Source: an uncultured Bacilli bacterium (GTDB lineage Bacteria > Bacillota_I > Bacilli_A > RF39 > UBA660). Taken from it: a stretch of DNA of 10,040 bases. Shown piece by piece: positions 1 through 4,852 of the stretch. The position numbers and the translations under genes were made by a program. The stretch is from assembly GCA_934167695.1 (NCBI GenBank), contig CAKPLP010000020.1, forward strand, positions 1-10,040. The letters are read 5' to 3'. The notes beneath the pieces are model-generated. The model had not been told where the DNA came from. It made no database searches and saw nothing but the letters and a program-made list of their open reading frames with translations. Numbering within the stretch: position 1 is the first letter of the stretch; the number at the start of each line of letters is the position of its first letter.

Positions 1-72
1 GGCGATATAGGACTCGAACCTATGACCCCCTGCTTGTAAGGCAGGTGCTCTAACCAACTGAGCTAATCGCCC
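1..72 (-). tRNA. tRNA-Val (anticodon TAC), 3' end cut by window edge
   Basis: Read on the minus strand this folds as a cloverleaf. The acceptor 5' strand GGGCGAT pairs with ATCGCC plus one base beyond position 1. The anticodon stem CCTGC/GCAGG closes a CTTACAA loop, giving anticodon TAC, and the T-loop is TTCGAGT. The last acceptor base, the discriminator and any CCA lie outside the window. A strong sigma-A promoter stands about 35 bp upstream. Confidence 0.96.
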
Positions 73-108
73 ATTAGTATTTGAAACTAATGTCAGTTGA
101 CAGTATTA

Positions 109-137
109 AATATATCAGTTTATTATTGCTTTGTCAA
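109..137 (-). promoter_or_regulatory. Sigma-A promoter of tRNA-Val
   Basis: On the minus strand a perfect -35 TTGACA (132-137) is followed after 17 bases by -10 TATATT (109-114). This is the spacing and strength expected for a stable-RNA promoter. Transcription would start near position 102 and give a leader of about 30 bases to be removed by RNase P. No terminator of the upstream gene yugI is visible, so read-through may also feed the tRNA. Confidence 0.8.
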
Positions 138-146
138 TAACTTTTT

Positions 147-503
147 TTAATTTTTTATTAATTCTCTCTTTTTTCGACTAATCCATACCGGCAAACATGC
201 TTTTAGTGTTTGAAAGCCCAAAGGTGTTTCTACTATTTTTTTTCTTTTATTTTTTTCTAACTTATAATCTAAATTTTTTATGCTTAATTTTAAATGACAA
301 TTTTTACTATCAACCTCTAAGATTCTTGCCTTAATGGTCTCACCCATTTCTACATAATCATTTATGTCATTTACAAACTTTTCACTTATTTCAGAAATAT
401 GAATTAATCCACTATAATAATTATCCAAGCTTACAAAAATACCGTACTTTTCTATTCCCGTTACCCTACCTACTACAACACTATCTTTTTCATATTTGGT
501 CAT
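147..503 (-). CDS. yugI: S1-domain RNA-binding protein, YugI/GSP13 (CvfD) family
   Basis: A 118-residue protein made of one S1 RNA-binding fold (about residues 6-76: VGRVTGIEKYGIFVSL, then GLIHISEIS at 32-40) and a short basic linker. It ends in the family-specific tail TPLGFQTL (93-100) ... RKKRELIKN, which closely matches the end of Bacillus YugI (general stress protein 13). Members bind RNA or ribosomes, and the streptococcal homologue CvfD acts as a post-transcriptional regulator. The start is placed at ATG 503. An in-frame GTG 12 bases upstream is part of the Shine-Dalgarno GGGTGAG, so the longer reading is unlikely. The gene has its own promoter, divergent from yutI. No terminator is visible before the tRNA-Val promoter. 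The assignment to the family is firm; the cellular target is unknown. Confidence 0.92.
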   Translation of the reverse strand: MTKYEKDSVVVGRVTGIEKYGIFVSLDNYYSGLIHISEISEKFVNDINDYVEMGETIKARILEVDSKNCHLKLSIKNLDYKLEKNKRKKIVETPLGFQTLKACLPVWISRKKRELIKN

Positions 504-524
504 TTTCTCACCCACTTCTTTTAT

Positions 525-553
525 ATTATACTATATTTTTACTTTACTATAAA
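525..553 (-). promoter_or_regulatory. Candidate sigma-A promoter of yugI
   Basis: Minus-strand -35 TTTATA (548-553, 4 of 6 matches to consensus), a 17-base spacer and a perfect -10 TATAAT (525-530), about 22 bases before the yugI ATG. Its -35 shares bases with the -35 of the opposing yutI promoter. Confidence 0.6.
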
Positions 554-572
554 GCAAAAGATATATTATAAT
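543..572 (+). promoter_or_regulatory. Candidate sigma-A promoter of yutI
   Basis: Plus-strand -35 TTTACT (543-548), an 18-base spacer and a perfect -10 TATAAT (567-572), 15 bases before the yutI ATG. The short distance implies a very short leader carrying the ribosome site TTGGTGAT. It interlocks with the yugI promoter on the other strand. Confidence 0.55.
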
Positions 573-587
573 TAAATTGGTGATTAT

Positions 588-824
588 ATGAGTGATAATG
601 AAATTATTGAAAAAATAGAAGTTGAAATTGAAAAAATCAAACCTTTCTTAATGAGTGAAGGAGGATTGATAGAATTTGTTAAGTATGAAGATGGCATTGT
701 TTATGTTAGATTAGGTGGTGCCTGCAGTAATTGTGATTTAATTGATGTAACATTAAAAGATGGAATTGAACAACTTATTACAAGTGAAATTCCTGAAGTA
801 AAAGAAGTTAGAAAAATTGATTAA
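588..824 (+). CDS. yutI: NifU-type Fe-S scaffold/carrier protein, YutI-like
   Basis: A 78-residue stand-alone NifU C-terminal domain. Such proteins hold a transient 4Fe-4S cluster, often bridged between two subunits, and pass it to target enzymes in the cytoplasm. The diagnostic GACSNC motif has its CxxC cysteines at 46 and 49 and is followed by VTLKDGIEQLI, as in Bacillus YutI. The usual DGGD just before the beta strands reads SEGG here (residues 23-26). The ATG has a GGTGAT ribosome site. This is the only plus-strand gene in the window. It has its own promoter and a good terminator, and it converges with yutH four bases past its stop. YutI is considered the main NifU-like carrier in Bacillus; that role here is by homology. 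Confidence 0.93.
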   Translation: MSDNEIIEKIEVEIEKIKPFLMSEGGLIEFVKYEDGIVYVRLGGACSNCDLIDVTLKDGIEQLITSEIPEVKEVRKID

Positions 825-828
825 CTAT

Positions 829-1731
829 CTATATCCAGTCTATACTGGGTATTTTTATTTTGTTATTTATTTGTTCATAAATTAATAATAAATATCCCTC
901 ATATTCTTTAGAACGCTTTATTATACTTATAATTTTACTCTCACTCTCTCCATTATTTACTATTTTCTCATAAATATCAAAGTAAAATGATGGATATAGC
1001 ATTCTACTAAATAATAATATATATCCATACTTACTAAGTGTTATATTATTAAATAATTCTTGTAAATGATTTAAATCATACTCATCCTTTAAGAATAAAT
1101 ATTTTAAATAGTCGCTTATATCTCTAGAATGGTGATCTATTACTATATTTAATGGATTATAAAAATCATTCTTGGAGATTTGTGATATTCTTCTATGACA
1201 TATTACTACATTATCTAAATTACTATTTTTTATGGACTCATCTAAAGTATTGTTATTTAGATAACTAATGGCATTTTCTGATAATCCTATATAATAGTCT
1301 AGGCTTTCATTTAAAATTGGATATACATTTTGTAAATGTTCTCTTTGATATTCTATATAATCTATTTTTTTTTCTATTAAATTTATCCAATTATTTCTAT
1401 ATAATATTTCAAATTCTTTAGATTCAATTATATTTATTCTTTTAAAATCCTTATATGTTATAAGATCTTCTTTATTATATTTTGTCTTTAATAATATGTA
1501 TGGCTTATTATTATAGTATGTTATTGGCATATTATTTCTATTCAATATTATTTCATTGTAATACATAGAAATATTTCTGCTTAATTTATATATAACATTT
1601 ATTTCATCAGGATTTCTATTGGTATTTATAAATATATACTTATCATTGTTATAATTAAAAGAATAAGTGTTGTTTTTTTCGTGAACAGTAATATTTAATA
1701 AATTGTAATAATACTCTAGAAAGTTTTTCAT
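829..1731 (-). CDS. yutH: Spore coat-associated pseudokinase-like protein, YutH family
   Basis: A 300-residue protein, a little shorter than I recall for Bacillus YutH. YutH/CotS proteins have an aminoglycoside-phosphotransferase-like fold and are linked to the spore coat, made in the mother cell. Signatures in order: LDYYIGLSENAISYL (144-158), ICHRR (177-181) at the catalytic-loop position, IDHHSRDIS (198-206) at the metal-binding position, the segment SRMLYPSFYFDIYE, and the C-terminal IPSIDWI. Compared with true kinases, the HGD and IDFD catalytic motifs are degenerate, as in YutH itself, so it is probably not an active kinase. Start ATG 1731 is preceded by GAGGTGA; an in-frame GTG at 1740 belongs to that ribosome site. 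The last codons overlap the terminator of yutI. A sigma-E-like promoter lies upstream. Family assignment rests on remembered YutH motifs and on the yutI neighbour. Confidence 0.82.
   Translation of the reverse strand: MKNFLEYYYNLLNITVHEKNNTYSFNYNNDKYIFINTNRNPDEINVIYKLSRNISMYYNEIILNRNNMPITYYNNKPYILLKTKYNKEDLITYKDFKRINIIESKEFEILYRNNWINLIEKKIDYIEYQREHLQNVYPILNESLDYYIGLSENAISYLNNNTLDESIKNSNLDNVVICHRRISQISKNDFYNPLNIVIDHHSRDISDYLKYLFLKDEYDLNHLQELFNNITLSKYGYILLFSRMLYPSFYFDIYEKIVNNGESESKIISIIKRSKEYEGYLLLIYEQINNKIKIPSIDWI
831..860 (+). terminator. Rho-independent terminator of yutI
   Basis: A 9-bp stem ATATCCAGT/ACTGGGTAT (831-839 with 844-852, one G-U pair) and the loop CTAT are followed on the plus strand by a T-rich run. 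The hairpin lies inside the last codons of the convergent gene yutH. Read on the minus strand it has no T-tract, so it should not stop yutH transcripts. Confidence 0.85.
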
Positions 1732-1750
1732 ACTATTCACCTCTTACTTA

Positions 1751-1778
1751 ATTTTATGAAAAAAAAAGAGAGATATGA
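1751..1778 (-). promoter_or_regulatory. Candidate sigma-E-type promoter of yutH
   Basis: Minus strand: TCATATC (1772-1778), a 13-base spacer and CATAAAAT (1751-1758). From memory of the Bacillus sigma-E consensus (KMATATT, about 14 bases, CATACAMT) this matches 6 of 7 and 7 of 8. The -35 lies inside the hairpin of the upstream gene's terminator. The predicted start would leave only about 13 bases before the ATG, so the call is tentative in such AT-rich DNA. Confidence 0.4.
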
Positions 1779-1788
1779 TATTCTCTCT
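1759..1788 (-). terminator. Terminator of the DUF1292/coiled-coil unit
   Basis: On the minus strand AGAGAGA and TCTCTCT (1767-1773 with 1782-1788) form a hairpin followed by nine T. It overlaps the stop codon of the coiled-coil gene. Confidence 0.9.
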
Positions 1789-2926
1789 ACATTGTTTTAG
1801 CTTTATCTTCTTGTTGGTTGTTTCCATGTAAAAGTTGTAGCATTTCGTTTAATTGATTTATTTCTTGATTTTCTTTTGCTACTTGATTATTAAGTGCATT
1901 TGTTTCTGAATTAAGTTTTTGTTCTTCTTTCATATTTTGATTAATGGTATTTTGTGCCTGTTTTGTTAGTTGTGTTAATTCATCTATGCATCTTTGTTTT
2001 AATTCACTTGCTGCTTGGCTTTTTTTTCTTGCTTCCTCATGGGCTCTACGAGCATTTTCTATATTTTGAGCACTTTCTTCTTGCTTCTTTAGTAACTTCA
2101 TTACATTAGCTTTGACAGCTTCTACTTCTGGATCTGCTACTGAAGAAGTTATTTCTGGTTCTTTATTAAGTATTGTACTACTGATAGAATTCATATTTAA
2201 TGTTGAAGCAGGTGTTTGTATCTGACTAAGTAACTGCTCTTCTGTTGGTAATTCTATAGGTTCTTCAACCAATTCATTTTCTGTATTTAAGTCTAATTTT
2301 ACAGGATGATCTGCCGGAAATCTTCTTACATGTTCATTGTTTTCTATTTCCTCAAAAGGAGTTTCTATACTTGGAGTAACTTCCATTGTTTCATTATTTG
2401 AATTTAATGCAGATAATCTTTCATTTAGTACACTGCTAATTCTTTCAACATCTCTTTTTGGAAAATCAGCTACTACAGGTATTTCTTCTCTTTTTGGAGC
2501 TGCTGCTACTACTTGATCTTTGCTTTTTAGTTTCATTCTAATAAGTTCAGAAATTTTTTTAGTATTAGCAAACATCTTTGGAATTAGTTTTAATGGTTTT
2601 CTACCTTGTGATTGTTGAAGGTACTGTTTTTCTACCTCTAAAAATTCTATTTCTTTTTGAATTTTTGCTATTTTTTGTTCTACCAATTCCATAGATCCAT
2701 GCTCGATCATGTATTTGCTTTTACCAACTTCTATTTTTCTTTCTTCTAATTTTGTTAATTCGCTTCTGTCTTGTTCTAATTCTTTATTTGCTTCTTTTAA
2801 GCGTGCGTTTGTAATAAAGTGTTTTTTAATGTTAGAAAATGAAAGTGGTTTTAGCTGTATTGGTCTATTTCTTTCTAATTTTGATACATTATCATCTAAA
2901 TAATAGTAATTAAAATTGTGTTCCAT
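1787..2926 (-). CDS. Unknown coiled-coil protein
   Basis: I do not recognise this 379-residue protein. Three parts can be seen. An N-terminal segment of about 36 residues (YYYLDDNVSKLERN...) leads into a first charged heptad-type coiled coil (about 38-107). A middle region (about 108-265) has a basic patch (GRKPLKLIPK...) and then an acidic, Pro/Thr/Ser-containing, probably disordered stretch. A second long coiled coil, rich in Gln, Asn, Ala and Glu, spans about 266-368, with one cysteine near 293. There is no signal peptide or membrane span, so it is probably cytoplasmic. The ribosome site AGGAGG is the strongest in the window, suggesting high expression. It lies 14 bp behind the DUF1292 gene, shares its sigma-A promoter, and ends in its own terminator. 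A structural or scaffold role is a guess from shape only. Confidence 0.85.
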   Translation of the reverse strand: MEHNFNYYYLDDNVSKLERNRPIQLKPLSFSNIKKHFITNARLKEANKELEQDRSELTKLEERKIEVGKSKYMIEHGSMELVEQKIAKIQKEIEFLEVEKQYLQQSQGRKPLKLIPKMFANTKKISELIRMKLKSKDQVVAAAPKREEIPVVADFPKRDVERISSVLNERLSALNSNNETMEVTPSIETPFEEIENNEHVRRFPADHPVKLDLNTENELVEEPIELPTEEQLLSQIQTPASTLNMNSISSTILNKEPEITSSVADPEVEAVKANVMKLLKKQEESAQNIENARRAHEEARKKSQAASELKQRCIDELTQLTKQAQNTINQNMKEEQKLNSETNALNNQVAKENQEINQLNEMLQLLHGNNQQEDKAKTM

Positions 2927-2940
2927 TTTTAAACCTCCTA

Positions 2941-3207
2941 TTAATCTTCTTTAGAAAGCTCTCTTAGTACATCTTTAATACGACTCCATTCACTTTCACT
3001 ATCAATTCCTAATAATTTTGGAGTTTCACCACTATGATCAATATTAGATACATATACTGTAACATTTCCATTTTCATCTTTTTCATTTTTTGTGTATACA
3101 ATATATTCTTTTTTATTGTCTTTAAACTCGAATGCTAAAATCACTTCTACTTCTTCAACATTACCATCTTCATTTATGATGGACATCATTTTTTTGTTTT
3201 CTTCCAT
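2941..3207 (-). CDS. DUF1292 family protein (YrzB-like)
   Basis: A small acidic 88-residue protein whose pattern matches DUF1292: I-I-N-E-D-G-N at residues 9-15, then VEVILAFEF (20-28), KEYIVYTK (33-40), a run of strands, and a C-terminal ESEW..I.DVL helix (71-80). The family, including Bacillus YrzB, is widespread in Bacillota and has no established function. ATG 3207 is chosen because the ribosome site AAGGGAG is about 10 bases upstream; an in-frame ATG at 3216 sits almost on top of that site. First gene of a unit with the coiled-coil gene 14 bp downstream. Promoter elements with an extended -10 lie upstream. Confidence 0.88.
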   Translation of the reverse strand: MEENKKMMSIINEDGNVEEVEVILAFEFKDNKKEYIVYTKNEKDENGNVTVYVSNIDHSGETPKLLGIDSESEWSRIKDVLRELSKED

Positions 3208-3243
3208 ATATATCATTCTCCCTTTATTATTATATATAAATCT

Positions 3244-3271
3244 ATTTTATCATATTTTGTAATATTTGCAA
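3244..3271 (-). promoter_or_regulatory. Sigma-A promoter (extended -10) of the DUF1292/coiled-coil unit
   Basis: Minus strand: -35 TTGCAA (3266-3271), a 16-base spacer and -10 TAAAAT (3244-3249), preceded by TGA as an extended -10. The -35 is the centre of a perfect 14-bp palindrome, and the stop codon of yutD lies just upstream. Confidence 0.55.
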
Positions 3272-3275
3272 ATAT
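3262..3275. repeat. Perfect 14-bp palindrome over a -35 element
   Basis: ATATTTGCAAATAT is its own reverse complement. It covers the -35 of the DUF1292 promoter and ends just before the yutD stop codon. It could be an operator; it lacks a T-tract, so it is not a terminator. Chance is possible in AT-rich DNA. Confidence 0.45.
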
Positions 3276-3276
3276 A

Positions 3277-3555
3277 CTAATTTATTTTTTTTAATAAGAA
3301 ATATTTTGCCTTATATGAGCAGTAATTTTGTATGTAATCTTCTAATTTTTCTATATCATTAATTGTGCTAAATCGTTTATTTTCTTTATTACAAAAGCCT
3401 TTTAGTCTTAACTTATCGTATGAGTAATCACCTAGAATGTAGTCAAAGTCATCAAAATAATCTGTTATTAAATTTTTTGTTTCTTCTAGCGAGAAGCAGT
3501 TATTGATATTTTTTTCAAGTATATATTTTTTATTATTCAATTCTATTTTTTCCAT
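3277..3555 (-). CDS. yutD: YutD family protein (DUF1027)
   Basis: A 92-residue protein with the unmistakable YutD core DYILGDYSYDKLRLKGF (residues 38-54), matching the family pattern DYIVGDWGYGQLRLKGF, and the C-terminal YCSYKAKYFLLKK (78-90). The family is conserved in Bacilli. Its biochemical role is not established as far as I know. Here Trp of the GDWG motif is replaced by Tyr. ATG 3555 follows the ribosome site TTGGTGAT. It lies 28 bp downstream of yunB; in Bacillus yutD and yunB are also near neighbours. It has its own candidate promoter reaching into the end of yunB, so it may be expressed in growing cells independently of the sporulation genes upstream. No terminator is visible after it. 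Confidence 0.9.
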   Translation of the reverse strand: MEKIELNNKKYILEKNINNCFSLEETKNLITDYFDDFDYILGDYSYDKLRLKGFCNKENKRFSTINDIEKLEDYIQNYCSYKAKYFLLKKIN

Positions 3556-3570
3556 TATATCACCAATAGT

Positions 3571-3599
3571 ATTATAACAATTATTAATTTATTGGTAAA
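3571..3599 (-). promoter_or_regulatory. Candidate sigma-A promoter of yutD
   Basis: Minus strand: -35 TTTACC (3594-3599), a 17-base spacer and a perfect -10 TATAAT (3571-3576), preceded by TGT to give an extended -10. The -35 lies in the last codons of yunB. Confidence 0.55.
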
Positions 3600-4303
3600 G
3601 AATAGTTTTGTGATGATTGTTCTATGTAACCATTATAATATGTTGGTATCTTTCCTTCTATTACTTTCATCGCTAGAGGGGCTTGTTTTTTTATAACTAT
3701 ATCTTTTGAAATTGCTGGTAAAATTAATCTTTCTGATATTGTTACTATAATATTAACTTCTAAATATGCACTATTGATACCATAAGTTTTTATATTTGTT
3801 TTTATAGCTGTTTCTACTTTTCCTACGAATGTTAGTTTTACTGGTATAAGAGGGCCTGTGTTTGCTAATAGATCGTTGTCAAATATACTTCCACTGCTTG
3901 TTTCACATACAACGCCATTTTTAATTTTAGGAAAACCTTTGCCCTTTAAACTATCACTAATTTCTAAATCGCTTACTTTTCCTTTTTCTAAATCTAGAAT
4001 TTTCGTTTGAATATTTTCGGAAATTTGTTTTAATAATTCATTTACTTTTTTTGTATTAAAATCTATTATTTGTATCTCATTTTGATTGTTTTTTGTTAAA
4101 CTGAATATTTCATTTTTGTTTTTTTCATTTGTCATTATTTCATTTACTGATTCATTAATTATTGTTGTTGTAATTCGTTCAGCCTCTATTGTTGAATATT
4201 TTATTACCCCTGGAGCTAATTTTTTACTAATTAATTTTATTGATATATAACTCGTAAGTAGAATGAGTATTATAGTAAATAAAAAAAACTTATTTTTAGT
4301 CAT
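3584..4303 (-). CDS. yunB: Sporulation protein YunB
   Basis: A 239-residue membrane-anchored protein. An N-terminal hydrophobic span (about 7-23) is followed by an extracytoplasmic domain. Family signatures are ...TGPLIPVKLTFVGKV at about 149-163, GINSAYLEVNI (175-185) corresponding to the GINQ..H motif, and VIEGKIPTYY (214-223) corresponding to VVGDVP.YY of YunB. In Bacillus YunB belongs to the sigma-E (mother-cell) set and is needed for proper spores, by a mechanism not well defined. Its ATG overlaps the 3' end of ylmC by 8 bases (ATGACTAA) and has no strong ribosome site of its own, which implies translational coupling to ylmC. A single cysteine (133) is present. Assignment is firm by motifs and supported by the linked yutD. 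Confidence 0.93.
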   Translation of the reverse strand: MTKNKFFLFTIILILLTSYISIKLISKKLAPGVIKYSTIEAERITTTIINESVNEIMTNEKNKNEIFSLTKNNQNEIQIIDFNTKKVNELLKQISENIQTKILDLEKGKVSDLEISDSLKGKGFPKIKNGVVCETSSGSIFDNDLLANTGPLIPVKLTFVGKVETAIKTNIKTYGINSAYLEVNIIVTISERLILPAISKDIVIKKQAPLAMKVIEGKIPTYYNGYIEQSSQNYSLPIN

Positions 4304-4529
4304 TTATGTTTACTAATATTACATCTTCTCCAATTTTTTTTATGTCATTCCATGATACTTCTAGATCCATATCTTTATTTAAAAATGAAAAAACTGTTCC
4401 ACGGCCTTCAATTATTAGCGATGCTATATTTCCTGTTCTTTCATCAATTTTTACATCTATTATATTTCCTATGTTTTTACCATCACTCATATTTACTAAA
4501 TTTTTGCTTTGTAAGTCTGATAAACGCAT
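4296..4529 (-). CDS. ylmC: YlmC/YmxH family sporulation protein (PRC-barrel)
   Basis: A 77-residue PRC-barrel protein. MRLSDLQSKNLVNMSDGK at the start, IGNIIDVKID (20-29), GRGTVFSFL (42-50) and WNDIKKIGEDVILV (60-73) follow Bacillus YlmC/YmxH almost segment by segment. The family occurs in endospore formers; its biochemical role is unclear. ATG 4529 is chosen because AGGTGA sits 5 bases upstream; an in-frame GTG at 4538 is inside that site. It is translationally coupled to yunB through an 8-base overlap. In Bacillus ylmC lies just downstream of sigG; here only a small TSCPD gene intervenes. A sigma-E-like promoter lies directly upstream, overlapping the preceding terminator. Confidence 0.93.
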   Translation of the reverse strand: MRLSDLQSKNLVNMSDGKNIGNIIDVKIDERTGNIASLIIEGRGTVFSFLNKDMDLEVSWNDIKKIGEDVILVNIND

Positions 4530-4545
4530 ATAAATCACCTATTTT

Positions 4546-4574
4546 AGGATATGAAAAAAGAAGCTAAATTATGC
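4546..4574 (-). promoter_or_regulatory. Candidate sigma-E-type promoter of ylmC-yunB
   Basis: Minus strand: GCATAAT (4568-4574), a 14-base spacer and CATATCCT (4546-4553). Against the Bacillus sigma-E consensus this is 6 of 7 and 6 of 8. The elements overlap the terminator of the upstream gene, and the -35 includes its stop codon. The leader would be very short, so the call stays tentative. Confidence 0.4.
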
Positions 4575-4579
4575 TTCTT
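4554..4579 (-). terminator. Terminator after the TSCPD gene
   Basis: On the minus strand AAGAAGC and GCTTCTT (4573-4579 with 4558-4564) form a 7-bp stem with an 8-base loop, and the T-rich run TTTTTT begins in the last stem bases. It overlaps the last codons of the TSCPD gene and would end the sigG transcript. Confidence 0.82.
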
Positions 4580-4826
4580 GTTTTTGCTTTGCTTTTTCTA
4601 GCGATAAGGCTAATTGATCGGCACATGATGTTTTTTTAATACCGCAGGTGTTTCCTTTACATGTTTTAATTATATCATCAACTTTCCATCCATCAAGAAT
4701 CTTCGATAACATTTTCAAATTTCCGGGACATCCACCGATGAATTTTATGTTTGTTACTTTTTGGTTATCAATGTCATATTCAATTTGTTTTGCACAAGTA
4801 TTATTTGTTTGATATTTATAATGCAT
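4569..4826 (-). CDS. Small TSCPD-domain cysteine protein (TIGR03905-like)
   Basis: An 85-residue protein resembling the C-terminal TSCPD domain of B12-dependent ribonucleotide reductases, found alone in many Bacillota. Seen: cysteines at 11, 33, 56, 61 and 68, the motif GGCPGNL (31-37), CKGNTCG (56-62) and TSCADQLALSL (66-76), where the family usually has TSCPDQLA. The cysteines suggest metal or Fe-S binding; the function of stand-alone members is unknown. ATG 4826 is chosen since GAGGTGA lies 5 bases upstream; an in-frame GTG at 4835 is part of that site. It follows sigG by 26 bp with no terminator between, so it is probably co-transcribed with sigG. A terminator overlaps its end. Confidence 0.9.
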   Translation of the reverse strand: MHYKYQTNNTCAKQIEYDIDNQKVTNIKFIGGCPGNLKMLSKILDGWKVDDIIKTCKGNTCGIKKTSCADQLALSLEKAKQKQEA

Positions 4827-4852
4827 ATTTTTCACCTCATATATATTAAAAA

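Noticed and set aside
73..91. Hairpin ATTAGT/ACTAAT just before tRNA-Val
   Set aside because: It is a short AT-rich stem without a T-tract, in the leader of the tRNA precursor; not a terminator or a regulatory RNA that I can support.
829..1731. Functional kinase for the YutH-like protein
   Set aside because: HGD and IDFD-type catalytic motifs are replaced by HRR and IDHH; only the fold-level resemblance remains.
4306..4567. Plus-strand frames opposite ylmC
   Set aside because: ylmC on the minus strand is a clear family member with a good ribosome site; the plus frames show only AT-driven hydrophobic composition.
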